Positions 45,174 through 53,140 of a DNA stretch of 64,000 nt are shown here, piece by piece. The stretch is from NCBI RefSeq assembly GCF_042650885.1, contig NZ_JBHSBU010000002.1:62001-126000 (forward strand). Reading direction: 5' to 3'. The notes below the pieces were generated by a model. That model ran no database searches and was not told the DNA's origin. It saw nothing but the letters and a program-made list of their open reading frames with translations. Positions within the stretch are counted from its first letter, which is position 1, and the number at the start of each line of letters is the position of its first letter. Source of the stretch: Chitinimonas_A lacunae (GTDB lineage Bacteria > Pseudomonadota > Gammaproteobacteria > Burkholderiales > Chitinimonadaceae). The translations under genes and the position numbers were made by a program.

Positions 45174-46127
45174 ATGAACCCCACCGTTCCCAAGCACAGC
45201 AAGATCGTCATTACCGGCGCAGCCGGCCTGGTCGGTCAGAATCTGATTCTATTGATGCGAGAAGCCGGCTATACCGGCCTGGTCGCGCTCGACAAGCACG
45301 GCGCCAATCTCGAAGTGCTGCGCCGGCTCAATCCCGGCGTGCGGGTCGTGGAGGCCGATCTGGCCCAGGCCGGCGCCTGGGAGCAGGAATTCGCCGGCGC
45401 CGCCATGGTTCTGCAACTGCATGCCCAGATCACCGGTCTTGGCAACGAACCATTCCGCCGCAACAACATCGATGCCACCTGCCTGGTGCTCGATGTCATC
45501 AAGCGCCATCAAGTGCCTTTTCTGGTGCACATCAGCTCCTCCGTGGTCAATTCGGTCGCTGACGACGACTACACCAATACCAAGAAAGCCCAGGAACAAC
45601 TGGTGCGCGACAGCGGCATCCCCCACTGCGTGCTGCGGCCGACCCTGATGTTCGGCTGGTTCGACCCCAAGCATCTGGGCTGGCTGTCGCGCTTCATGGA
45701 GCGGGTGCCGGCCTTCCCGATTCCAGGCCATGGCCGCTATATGCGCCAGCCGCTGTATAACCGCGACTTCTGCCGGGTGATCCTGCACTGCGTCGAGCAT
45801 CAGCCCAAGGGCGCCACCTACGATATCGTCGGCCACGAGCGGGTCGACTACGTTGATATTATTCACAGCATCAAGCGCGCCAAGGGTCTCAAGACCCCCA
45901 TCGTCCACCTGCCCTACACGGTGTTCTACTACCTGCTGAAGCTCTACGCGATGTTCAGCAAGACGCCGCCCTTCACCGCCGACCAGCTCAAGGCACTGAC
46001 CGCTGGCGACGATTTCAGCGGGGTCGATATCGAGCGGGAATTCGGTATCCGGCCCACACCGTTCAGCGAGGCCATCCGCGAGACCTTTACCGACTCGCGC
46101 TACGCCCACATTGCGCTGGAGCGCTGA
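45174..46127 (+). CDS. NAD(P)-dependent sugar epimerase/dehydratase family protein
   Basis: 317 residues of the extended SDR family: nucleotide loop VITGAAGLVGQNLI, then VHISSSVVNSVADDDYTNTKKAQEQLV with the catalytic Tyr and Lys, and LRPTLMFGWFDPKHLG. The ATG at 45174 is preferred over an upstream TTG because it begins just before the beta-1 strand. The C-terminal substrate-binding half ends with an unusual hydrophobic helix (YTVFYYLLKLYAMF) that may associate with the membrane. It heads the region that leads to the arabinose-lipid genes. Substrate unknown; lipid-linked or nucleotide sugars are both possible. Confidence 0.8.
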   Translation: MNPTVPKHSKIVITGAAGLVGQNLILLMREAGYTGLVALDKHGANLEVLRRLNPGVRVVEADLAQAGAWEQEFAGAAMVLQLHAQITGLGNEPFRRNNIDATCLVLDVIKRHQVPFLVHISSSVVNSVADDDYTNTKKAQEQLVRDSGIPHCVLRPTLMFGWFDPKHLGWLSRFMERVPAFPIPGHGRYMRQPLYNRDFCRVILHCVEHQPKGATYDIVGHERVDYVDIIHSIKRAKGLKTPIVHLPYTVFYYLLKLYAMFSKTPPFTADQLKALTAGDDFSGVDIEREFGIRPTPFSEAIRETFTDSRYAHIALER

Positions 46128-46145
46128 TTTCCAGCCAAAAATAAA

Positions 46146-46170
46146 ATTTTGCGCAAATTGACTGCAAGAC
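46146..46170 (+). repeat. AT-dyad/ACTGCAAGA motif, copy A
   Basis: ATTTTGCGCAAATTG followed by ACTGCAAGAC, 18 bases after the epimerase stop. It matches copies B (51431-51456) and C (53041-53066) in layout: ATTTT, four or five variable bases, AAA(A)WTG, then (A/T)CTGCAAGA. Confidence 0.55.
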
Positions 46171-46224
46171 AACTTAATACATGAAAACAAAAACAATATT
46201 TATCTGCCACCACCCATTTAACCG

Positions 46225-46253
46225 AGACCGGACACTTCCTCCGGTCTTTTTTC
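46225..46253 (+). terminator. Terminator after the epimerase gene
   Basis: AGACCGGA (46225-46232) pairs with TCCGGTCT (46240-46247) around a seven-base loop; a T run follows. It ends the transcript that begins near 45120. Confidence 0.85.
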
Positions 46254-46542
46254 TGCCTGAGAACTCCTTCATTACCCAGCATTAATCCGGCTTCCTTGGC
46301 TGGTTTATCTTGGACATTCAATAAATGTATTTCATAAAAATTTATTTATTAAATAACACCAGCCATCTACCTTGCCGCGTATTGTCCTGATCTTTATATC
46401 AAAGTCACTGTCACCATCCCGTCAATTGGACGGACCCGTCGATTGGGGGAAACAAGCTATGCCGATGGCACACGGGACTGCTACCATGCGCGGTTTAATT
46501 AATTCTCCGCCCGGCCTCGCGCCCAGCTGAAATCCGTCCCGT

Positions 46543-47841
46543 ATGAGTCAGTCACAACGCATCGCCGTGATCGGCGCCGGCCCGATGGGCCTGATGGTCG
46601 CTCTGGAGCTGGTCCGCCGTGGCCACCAGGCCGATATCTTCGAGCACGACGACCGGATCGGCGGCATGTCGGCCTCGTTCGATTTCGACGGCCTGCCGCT
46701 TGAGCGCTACTACCACTTCATCTGCAAGACCGACTACCCGCTGTTCGAGCTGCTGCGCGAACTGGGGCTCGGCGACCGGCTCAAGTGGGTCGATACCCGG
46801 ATGGGCTACTACTTCGACGGCAAGCTCCATCCCTGGGGCACGCCGCAAGCCTTGCTGCGCTTTCCCGGGCTCGACCTGATCAGCAAGCTGCGCTATGCCG
46901 CGCTGGTGATGAAGACCAAGAATATCGACGACTGGCGTGCGCTCGATCAGGTCAATGTGATCGACTGGCTCAAGCAGGGCATGGGCGAGAAGGCTTATCA
47001 GGTGCTGTGGAAGAGTCTGTTCGAGCTTAAATTCCACGAATACACCAACCAGATCTCGGCCGCCTGGCTCGGCACCCGGATCAAGCGGATCGGCCTGTCG
47101 CGCCGCAGCCTGTTCCAGGAACAGCTTGGCTATCTGCAAGGCGGCTCGGCGGTGTTGCTCGAGGCGATGGAGAAGGAAATCCGCGCGCGCGGCGGTCAGA
47201 TCTTTCTGCGGGCGCCGGTGCAGCAGGTACTGGCCGACAACGGTCGCACCAGCGGCGTGATGGTCAACGGTGAGCGGCATGAGTACGACCAGGTGGTGTC
47301 TACCGTGCCGATTCAATATATCCCGCGCCTGGTGCCCGATCTGCCGGCCGACTTCCGTGCCCGGATCGACGCGATCAAGAATATCGCCGTGGCCTGTGTG
47401 GTCCTGAAACTGAAGCAGCCGATCACCGGCAACTTCTGGGTCAATATCAACGACCGCTCGATCGAGATCCCCGGCGTGATCGAGTACAGCAACCTCAACC
47501 CGCTCGGTTGCAGCGTGCTGTATGCGCCGTTCTATATGCCGCAGACCCACCCCAAGTACCGGCAGGACGATGCCGTGCTGATCGACGAGGTGATGGGCTA
47601 TCTGGGCAAGCTCAACCCCGACTTCCGCCCCGACTGGGTATTGGCGCGTCACTGTTCGCGCTATGAATTCGCCCAGACCGTCTGCCCGCCCGGCTTCTTC
47701 GATATGCTGCCGCCGATGCGCACCCCGCTCGACGGGCTGTGGATGGCCGATACCGCCTATTACTACCCCGAAGACCGCTCGATCTGCGAAAGCGTCAAGA
47801 TCGGCCGCCAGCTCGCCGAGGCGGTGCATGCGGCGGCTTAA
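46543..47841 (+). CDS. FAD/NAD(P)-dependent oxidoreductase (protoporphyrinogen oxidase-like amine oxidase fold)
   Basis: 432 residues. The N-terminal dinucleotide loop is IAVIGAGPMGLMVALELVRRGHQADIFEHDDRIGGMSASFDFDG, and the C-terminal FAD motif is DGLWMADTAYYYPEDRSICESVKIGRQLAEAV. Proteins of this type recur next to GtrA, UbiA and DprE1/E2 genes in Gram-negative glycan loci, and its stop overlaps gtrA by 14 bp. The substrate is not known; an oxidation on a sugar or a lipid-linked intermediate is likely. Confidence 0.85.
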   Translation: MSQSQRIAVIGAGPMGLMVALELVRRGHQADIFEHDDRIGGMSASFDFDGLPLERYYHFICKTDYPLFELLRELGLGDRLKWVDTRMGYYFDGKLHPWGTPQALLRFPGLDLISKLRYAALVMKTKNIDDWRALDQVNVIDWLKQGMGEKAYQVLWKSLFELKFHEYTNQISAAWLGTRIKRIGLSRRSLFQEQLGYLQGGSAVLLEAMEKEIRARGGQIFLRAPVQQVLADNGRTSGVMVNGERHEYDQVVSTVPIQYIPRLVPDLPADFRARIDAIKNIAVACVVLKLKQPITGNFWVNINDRSIEIPGVIEYSNLNPLGCSVLYAPFYMPQTHPKYRQDDAVLIDEVMGYLGKLNPDFRPDWVLARHCSRYEFAQTVCPPGFFDMLPPMRTPLDGLWMADTAYYYPEDRSICESVKIGRQLAEAVHAAA

Positions 47842-48274
47842 ACGCGAATATCTGTCGCCGACCTTTGTCCGTTTCCTGTTCGCCGGCGGTATCGCCGCCG
47901 GCGTCAATATCGGCTCGCGGGTCGGCTACAGTCTGTGGCTGCCCTACCCGGTGGCCATCACGCTGGCCTATCTGACCGGAATGGCCACCGCCTTTATGCT
48001 CAACCGGCGCTTTGTGTTCGCGCCGGGCGAACAGCCGCTGTCGCGCCAGTTGCTGTGGTTTGTGCTGGTCAATCTGGCCGGTGTGGCGCAGACCCTGTTG
48101 ATCAGCCTGTTATTGGCGCGCTGGCTGCTGCCGGCGCTCGGGGTGATCCGGCATGCCGAGATCCTGGCTCATCTGGTCGGGGTGCTGGTGCCGGTCTTTA
48201 CTAGCTTTCTTGGCCATAAGTATCTGTCGTTCCGCCAAGCGGAGCGGCGCCCGCTTTCTAGCCGACAACCATGA
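47828..48274 (+). CDS. GtrA-family membrane protein
   Basis: 148 residues with four hydrophobic helices: FVRFLFAGGIAAGVNIGSRVGYSLWL, ITLAYLTGMATAFMLNRRFVF, LLWFVLVNLAGVAQTLLISLLLARWLL, and VGVLVPVFTSFLGHKYLSF. The NRRFVF and GHKYLSF motifs define GtrA. GtrA proteins are linked to flipping or anchoring lipid-linked sugars; in mycobacteria Rv3789 of this family works with decaprenylphosphoryl arabinose. The ATG at 47828 gives the normal length. It overlaps the upstream gene by 14 bp and the downstream gene by four. Confidence 0.87.
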   Translation: MRRLKREYLSPTFVRFLFAGGIAAGVNIGSRVGYSLWLPYPVAITLAYLTGMATAFMLNRRFVFAPGEQPLSRQLLWFVLVNLAGVAQTLLISLLLARWLLPALGVIRHAEILAHLVGVLVPVFTSFLGHKYLSFRQAERRPLSSRQP

Positions 48275-49140
48275 AGCCCTATCTCAAACTGATAAGACCA
48301 CACCAGTGGATCAAGAACGGTTTCGTGCTGATCGGTCCGCTGTTTGCCCACCGGCTCGACGCCCTGACCTTGCAATCGGCCTTTCTGGCGTTTCTGGCCT
48401 TCTGCGCCAGCGCGAGCTGTGTCTATGTATTCAACGACCTGCTCGATGTAGAGGCTGACCGGCAGCATCCGACCAAATGCAAACGACCGATTGCCGCCGG
48501 CCTGATTCAGCCGGCCCGCGCCTGGGCGCTGACATTGCTGCTTGCCGCCACCGCAGCCTTGTTGGCACTGGTGGCCGGGCCGTGGGTGCTGGCGCTGGTG
48601 GTGTGCTACTGGCTGATCAATATCGCCTATTCGCTGCGCTATAAGCATGTCGCCATCCTCGACGTGTTCATGATCGCCAGCGGCTTTATGTTGCGCATTC
48701 TGGCCGGCACCCTGGGGCTCGGGCTTGGCGTGTCGAACTGGCTGCTGCTGTGCGGGATGATGGTCACCCTGTTCCTCGGCTTTGCCAAACGGCGGGCCGA
48801 GCTGCTGCTGCTCGATGGCCAGCGCCACGACCGCAATGCGGTGCGGCGCGTGCTCGAAGACTACAGCGCGCCCTTGCTCGACCATTGCATCAGCGTCTGC
48901 GCCGCCGGCACCATCGTCAGCTACAGCCTGTTCACCATGAGTGCCGATACGGTGCGCATCCACGGCACCGACAAGCTGATCTATACGGTGCCGTTCATCA
49001 TCTACGGCATCTTCCGTTACCTCTATCTGCTCCATGGCCATGGCCGTGGCAACGATACGGCAAGCGACCTGTTGCAGGATCGCCATCTGATCATGACCGT
49101 GGGCTGCTGGCTCGGACTGTCGGTATGGCTGATCTATTGA
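48271..49140 (+). CDS. UbiA-family polyprenyl-phosphate phosphoribosyltransferase
   Basis: 289 residues with about eight helices. The aspartate-rich motif reads NDLLDVEADRQHPTKCKRPI (Asn55, Asp56, Asp59, Asp63), followed by AAG, and the second is YSLRYKHVAILDVFMI. The VEADRxHPTKxxRPIAAG form is that of decaprenyl-phosphate phosphoribosyltransferase (Rv3806c type), which joins PRPP to polyprenyl phosphate, rather than of ubiquinone enzymes. It would supply the substrate for the HAD phosphatase and DprE1/DprE2 downstream. Confidence 0.9.
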   Translation: MKPYLKLIRPHQWIKNGFVLIGPLFAHRLDALTLQSAFLAFLAFCASASCVYVFNDLLDVEADRQHPTKCKRPIAAGLIQPARAWALTLLLAATAALLALVAGPWVLALVVCYWLINIAYSLRYKHVAILDVFMIASGFMLRILAGTLGLGLGVSNWLLLCGMMVTLFLGFAKRRAELLLLDGQRHDRNAVRRVLEDYSAPLLDHCISVCAAGTIVSYSLFTMSADTVRIHGTDKLIYTVPFIIYGIFRYLYLLHGHGRGNDTASDLLQDRHLIMTVGCWLGLSVWLIY

Positions 49141-49149
49141 GTAAACGCA

Positions 49150-49163
49150 CCATATTCGTCTAC
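49150..49163 (-). repeat. Iteron-like element GTAGACGNNNATGG, inverted copy in the UbiA/LPG gap
   Basis: The reverse complement reads GTAGACGAATATGG, a full match to the consensus. It lies in the 34-bp gap between the UbiA-type gene and the next start, and its flanks (ACCATATTCGTCTACC) are identical to the copy at 51593. Confidence 0.6.
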
Positions 49164-49174
49164 CCGAGCCGACC

Positions 49175-50128
49175 GTGCTAAGCACTGCCGCTCCGCTTTC
49201 TCCGCGTACCTTGCGCACCGTGCTGGCCTCGGTGGCCCTGGCTGCGCTGGGCTATCTGGCCCTGTCGCTGTGGGCAGGCTGGCGCGAGGTGCTGGCGGCG
49301 GTGCAGCTGGCCGGTATCGGTCTGCTGTTTGGCATCGCGCTGACCACGCTCAATTTCGCGCTGCGCTATCTGCGCTGGCGCTGCTATCTGGCGGGGCTGG
49401 GTCATCGGCTGCCCTGGGGCGAAGGCTGCTTGATCTATCTGGCCGGTTTTTCCCTGACCACCACGCCGATGAAACTGGGCGAAACCTTGCGTGGCCTGCT
49501 GTCGCTGCGCCACGGCGTCCCGCTTGGCCAGTCGCTGGCGATCTTTGTCAGCGAACGGCTGCTCGATCTGGCGATCGTGCTGGCGCTCGTGGCACTGGGC
49601 GGCAGCCGGTTTGCCATCGCGCAACCGGCACTGTGGCTTGGCTTCTTTCTGGTCGGCCTGATGCTGCTGACCTTGCTGCGGCCAGCCCCGTTGCAAAGGT
49701 TGACGGATATGGGAGCAGGCGCCGCCCAGTCCTGGCGCCGCTGGCTGGGCCGGCTGGCGGCGATGCTGCTGGAAACCCGTCGCTGCCAGCAACCCGTTCA
49801 GCTTGTGGTGGGGCTGCTGCTGGGGACGCTTGCCTGGACCCTCGAAGGCTGGGCCTTTCACAGCCTGCTTCAGACCATGGGCCTGCTCAACGACTGGCCG
49901 CTGGCGCTGTCGATCTATATGGTGGCCAAGCTGGTGGGGGTTCTGAGCATGCTGCCAGGCGGCGTCGGTGGCACCGAAGCGGCGATGGCCATGTTGCTCC
50001 ATCTGGCCGGCGTACCGCTACCGGCTGCGGTGGCGGCCACCCTGCTGATCCGGCTGCTGACGCTGTGGTACGCCGTGGCAGTCGGCGCCGCCTCGCTGGG
50101 GCTTTATCTGGGCCGGACCCGACCATGA
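49175..50128 (+). CDS. LPG-synthase TM-domain membrane protein (lysyltransferase/flippase-like)
   Basis: 317 residues with about eight helices. It has the AglD/MprF-type pattern: LRYLRWRCYLAGLGHRLPWGEGCLIYLAGFSLTTTPMKLGETLRG, then LGVGGTEA-like GGVGGTEAAMAMLL. The family includes lipid-linked sugar handling proteins and predicted flippases, so it could transfer or translocate the arabinosyl lipid. The start is GTG at 49175, in a 34-bp gap after the UbiA-type gene; its stop overlaps the DprE1 start (ATGA). Confidence 0.82.
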   Translation: MLSTAAPLSPRTLRTVLASVALAALGYLALSLWAGWREVLAAVQLAGIGLLFGIALTTLNFALRYLRWRCYLAGLGHRLPWGEGCLIYLAGFSLTTTPMKLGETLRGLLSLRHGVPLGQSLAIFVSERLLDLAIVLALVALGGSRFAIAQPALWLGFFLVGLMLLTLLRPAPLQRLTDMGAGAAQSWRRWLGRLAAMLLETRRCQQPVQLVVGLLLGTLAWTLEGWAFHSLLQTMGLLNDWPLALSIYMVAKLVGVLSMLPGGVGGTEAAMAMLLHLAGVPLPAAVAATLLIRLLTLWYAVAVGAASLGLYLGRTRP

Positions 50129-50136
50129 AAGTCTAC
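50123..50136 (-). repeat. Near-match to the iteron-like element over the dprE1 start codon
   Basis: Reverse complement GTAGACTTTCATGG, one base from the consensus GTAGACGNNNATGG. It covers the dprE1 ATG, so it could be chance coding sequence. Confidence 0.3.
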
Positions 50137-51420
50137 CGATCCTGGGGCCGACTCTGCGCGCCGGCAGATCAGGTCCATATTCCTGATCATCGCGCCAGCG
50201 AGCTGCCGCCGCCCAGGCGCGACTGGCTGCCGGTCGGCCATGGCCGCAGCTATGGCGATGTCGGACTCAATGCCGAAGGTGGCGTGATCGATACCGCCAG
50301 GCTAGACCGCCTGATCAGCTTCGATCGCACAAGCGGTGTCCTGTGCTGCGAAAGCGGCGTGACACTGGCACAGGTGCTGGCACTGGCCGTGCCGTGCGGC
50401 TGGTTCCTGCCCGTCACCCCGGGCACCCGTTTTGCCAGCATCGGCGGCGCGATCGCCAACGATGTCCATGGCAAGAACCATCACAGTGCCGGCAGCTTCG
50501 GCTGCCATGTGCACGGTTTCGAGTTGCTGCGCTCCGACGGTAGACGGCTATGGTGCAGTCCCAGCGAGCATCCCGACTGGTTCGGCGCCACCATCGGCGG
50601 GCTCGGCCTGACCGGACTGGTGACCTGGGTGGCCTTGCAGCTGCGGCCGATCAACAACCCCTATCTGTGGGTCGAAGCGCGCCGCTTTGCCAATCTCGAA
50701 GCATTCTTTGCACTCGACGCCCAGGCCCAGCGTCGTCACGAATATACCGTGGCCTGGCTCGACTGCCTCGCCAGCGGCAAGGCGCGCGGCCGGGGCGTCT
50801 ACTATGGCGGCGACCATGCGCCGCTGCTCGACCAGCTGCCGCCGTACCGCTCACGCGAGCGCAGCGTGCCGTTTACCCCGCCGATTTCGCTGATCAACGG
50901 CCCCAGCCTCTACGCCTTCAATACGCTCTACTACCGTAAGCCGCTACCGAAAGGTCAGGCGCTGGTGCATTACGAGCCGTATTTCTATCCGCTCGACGGG
51001 CTGCTGCACTGGAACCGCATCTACGGCCCCCGCGGCTTCTATCAATATCAGTGTGTCGTGCCCCCCCAGGATGCCCGGCTCACCCTCGATCTGCTGCTCG
51101 AACGGATCGCCCGCAGCGGCCAGGGGTCGTTTCTCGCCGTACTGAAGAGCTTTGGCGAGCGGCCCTCGCCTGGCTGGCTATCGTTTCCACGGCCGGGCTA
51201 TACGCTGGCGCTCGACTTTCCCCAACGCGGCGAATCGACGCGCGCGCTGTTTCGTGAACTCGATGCCGTGGTGCGCGAGGCGGGTGGTGCGCTCTATCCG
51301 GCCAAGGATGCCTGTATGGATGGCGAACTGTTCCGCCATGGCTATCCGGCCTGGGAGCGGTTCAGCGAGTTTATCGACCCGGCGTTTTCGTCGGGGTTTT
51401 GGCGGCGGGTCAATCGCTGA
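50125..51420 (+). CDS. dprE1: Decaprenylphosphoryl-beta-D-ribose 2'-oxidase (DprE1-like)
   Basis: 431 residues of the FAD-linked oxidase family. Oxidises the ribose C2' of polyprenylphosphoryl ribose; DprE2 then reduces it to the arabinose. GHGRSYGD (FAD phosphate loop), SIGGAIANDVHGKNHHSAGS, and KDACMDG (Lys394, matching Lys418 of M. tuberculosis DprE1) agree closely with the mycobacterial enzyme, as do WNRIYGPRGFYQYQ and SFLAVLKSFG. In GYTLALDFP, Ala362 replaces Cys387 of M. tuberculosis DprE1, the residue that benzothiazinones bind covalently. The start overlaps the upstream stop by four bases; a 256-bp gap follows. Confidence 0.93.
   Translation: MKVYRSWGRLCAPADQVHIPDHRASELPPPRRDWLPVGHGRSYGDVGLNAEGGVIDTARLDRLISFDRTSGVLCCESGVTLAQVLALAVPCGWFLPVTPGTRFASIGGAIANDVHGKNHHSAGSFGCHVHGFELLRSDGRRLWCSPSEHPDWFGATIGGLGLTGLVTWVALQLRPINNPYLWVEARRFANLEAFFALDAQAQRRHEYTVAWLDCLASGKARGRGVYYGGDHAPLLDQLPPYRSRERSVPFTPPISLINGPSLYAFNTLYYRKPLPKGQALVHYEPYFYPLDGLLHWNRIYGPRGFYQYQCVVPPQDARLTLDLLLERIARSGQGSFLAVLKSFGERPSPGWLSFPRPGYTLALDFPQRGESTRALFRELDAVVREAGGALYPAKDACMDGELFRHGYPAWERFSEFIDPAFSSGFWRRVNR
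50540..50553 (+). repeat. Iteron-like element inside dprE1
   Basis: GTAGACGGCTATGG, identical over 14 bp to the copy at 53251-53264 in the repeat array, but inside the coding sequence (codons for Gly-Arg-Arg-Leu-Trp). Confidence 0.4.
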
Positions 51421-51430
51421 GCAAAAATAA

Positions 51431-51456
51431 ATTTTCATGAAAATTGTCTGCAAGAC
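51431..51456 (+). repeat. AT-dyad/ACTGCAAGA motif, copy B
   Basis: ATTTTCATGAAAAT forms a small perfect dyad; TGTCTGCAAGAC follows. It lies 10 bases after the dprE1 stop. Confidence 0.55.
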
Positions 51457-51592
51457 CTAGTCTTGTCTATTTGCATAAATAAACTTTTGAAGACGTAAAT
51501 TGACTTGATCACTCCTGCCGAGGCCCGCTAGCTGCCCTATCCCGGCCTGCGACCTGAACCACGGCAAACGAGGGGGTAATCGTCGCTTTCCA

Positions 51593-51606
51593 CCATATTC
51601 GTCTAC
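51593..51606 (-). repeat. Iteron-like element GTAGACGNNNATGG, inverted copy in the dprE1/dprE2 gap
   Basis: Reverse complement GTAGACGAATATGG, an exact consensus match, same orientation and flanks as the copy at 49150. Confidence 0.6.
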
Positions 51607-51676
51607 CTAGGGTCCGTGACGACCGGCGAACGTTTATATCGATCCTTACCGACCCAAGCTGCGAAGGAAATCCTTG

Positions 51677-52423
51677 ATGCGCAATGTCCTGATTTTCGGC
51701 GCGACGTCACGAATCGCCGAAGAAACGGCCCGTCAGTTGGTCGCACGTGGCTGCCGGCTGTTTCTGGTTGGCCGCAACCCCGCCAAGCTCGCGGCCATCG
51801 CCGCCGATCTGCGTACCCGGGCGAGTGATCCCGCCCATATCCATGCCCAGGCGGCCGATCTCGACCAGCTGGCTGACCACCCGACCCTGATCGAAGCCGC
51901 CGTGGCGGCCTTGGGCACCATCGATACGGTGCTGATCGCCCACGGCACTCTGCCCGACCAGCGTGCCTGCGAAGCCTCGGTCGAGCGCACGCTGGCGGAA
52001 ATCCATACCAATGCCCTGTCGGTGATTTCGCTCTCCAGCCTGGTCGCCAACCGTTTTGCTGCCCAAGGCAGTGGCACGCTGGCCGTGATCGGCTCGGTGG
52101 CGGGTGACCGCGGGCGGCAGAGCAATTACGTCTACGGCTCGGCCAAAGGGATGGTCGATCTGTTCTTGCAGGGTCTGCGCAATCGGCTGGCTCGCCAGGG
52201 TGTTGCGGTGGTGACGATCAAGCCGGGCTTCGTGGATACCCCGATGACTGCCGCGTTCGACAAGAAAGGGCTGTTATGGGCACAGCCCGCCACGGTCGCC
52301 GCCGGCATCGTGGCCGCCATCGACTCGGGCCGTGAAGTGGTTTATCTGCCTTGGTTCTGGCGCTACATCATGTTGATCATCCGCACGATTCCCGAGCGGA
52401 TCTTCAAGCGACTGTCGCTGTGA
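51677..52423 (+). CDS. dprE2: Decaprenylphosphoryl-D-2-keto-erythropentose reductase (DprE2-like SDR)
   Basis: 248 residues. Starts MRNVLIFGATSRIAEETARQLVARGCRLFLVGRN with the NAD-binding loop; the active site is SVAGDRGRQSNYVYGSAKGM (Ser, Tyr and Lys), and VTIKPGFVDTPMTA follows as in DprE2. It reduces the keto sugar made by DprE1 to polyprenylphosphoryl arabinose. The ATG at 51677 follows GAAGGAAA by seven bases. The HAD phosphatase starts eight bases after its stop. Confidence 0.88.
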   Translation: MRNVLIFGATSRIAEETARQLVARGCRLFLVGRNPAKLAAIAADLRTRASDPAHIHAQAADLDQLADHPTLIEAAVAALGTIDTVLIAHGTLPDQRACEASVERTLAEIHTNALSVISLSSLVANRFAAQGSGTLAVIGSVAGDRGRQSNYVYGSAKGMVDLFLQGLRNRLARQGVAVVTIKPGFVDTPMTAAFDKKGLLWAQPATVAAGIVAAIDSGREVVYLPWFWRYIMLIIRTIPERIFKRLSL

Positions 52424-52431
52424 GGCCAGCC

Positions 52432-53019
52432 ATGGAACTGGCGCTTTTCGACTTCGACGGCACCTTGACCGACCGCGACACCCTGCTGCCCTTTCTGCGG
52501 CAACTGGCCGGACGGCGCGATTACTGGCTGGGGATGGCCAGGATGTCGCCTGCGCTGCTGGGCTATGCCGGCGGCCTGATTCCCAACCATATCGCCAAGG
52601 AAAGGCTGCTGCAGCATTTCCTCGCTCCGCGACCGGCCAGTGAAATTGAAGCCGTGGCCGCCCGTTTTGCCAGCGAGGCCGTGCCGCGCTGGTTGCGGCC
52701 TGGCGTCCTCGCGAAACTGCGCGAACACCAAAAAGCCGGCCATATCTGTCTACTCGTCAGCGCCTCGCCTGAGCTTTATCTCAACCATGTCGCCCGTGAC
52801 CTCGGCTTTGCGGCGCTGCTCTGTACCCGGCTGGAGAAGCAGGACGAACGCTATAGCGGCCGGCTGCTCGGCGCCAACTGCCATGGCCCGGAGAAGGTGC
52901 GACGGATCGAGTCCTGGCTTTCTGGCCGGCAGCCTGGGCTTATCCACGCCTATGGCGACAGCAGCGGCGACCGTGAAATGCTCGCCATGGCCCAGCATGC
53001 GCATTACCGGCCACGTTAG
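52432..53019 (+). CDS. HAD-IB family phosphatase
   Basis: 195 residues with the HAD motifs ALFDFDGTLTDRDTLLPFL (nucleophile Asp), LLVSASPELYL, and YGDSSGDREMLAMA. Beside the UbiA-type transferase and DprE1/E2 it most likely removes the 5-phosphate of polyprenylphosphoryl-5-phosphoribose, the step between them; mycobacteria use a different phosphatase type for it. A SerB-like or other small-molecule role cannot be excluded. It is the last gene of the plus-strand cluster and converges on a GNAT gene. Confidence 0.82.
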   Translation: MELALFDFDGTLTDRDTLLPFLRQLAGRRDYWLGMARMSPALLGYAGGLIPNHIAKERLLQHFLAPRPASEIEAVAARFASEAVPRWLRPGVLAKLREHQKAGHICLLVSASPELYLNHVARDLGFAALLCTRLEKQDERYSGRLLGANCHGPEKVRRIESWLSGRQPGLIHAYGDSSGDREMLAMAQHAHYRPR

Positions 53020-53040
53020 CAGTGGGTGACTTCTGAGGAA

Positions 53041-53066
53041 ATTTTTCGGAAAAATGACTGCAAGAG
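53041..53066 (+). repeat. AT-dyad/ACTGCAAGA motif, copy C
   Basis: ATTTTTCGGAAAAAT dyad followed by GACTGCAAGAG, 21 bases after the HAD phosphatase stop. Confidence 0.55.
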
Positions 53067-53140
53067 TGAGAGCGGGAACAAGAGATAAAGTCTTGAATGG
53101 AGACGCAAATCGCTTTCCCGCTCGCTGACAGGTCGCTTTT

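Larger units (their letters stand above)
46128..46542. other. 415-bp intergenic region with terminator and promoter space
   Basis: It separates the epimerase from the FAD oxidoreductase. It holds motif copy A, the terminator at 46225-46253, then a very AT-rich tract (about 46315-46365, with AAATTTATTTATTAAATAA) and GGTTTAATTAATT near 46490. A promoter for the arabinose-lipid cluster is expected in the last 200 bp, but I could not fix its elements. Confidence 0.5.
51421..51676. other. 256-bp gap between dprE1 and dprE2 holding two repeat types
   Basis: The gap starts with motif copy B and contains the inverted iteron-like copy at 51593-51606. It is AT-rich at its start (51421-51500), where GAAGACGTAAATTGAC partly resembles the element too. 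A ribosome site GAAGGAAA precedes dprE2. A promoter may lie here but no clear pair of hexamers was found. Confidence 0.5.
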
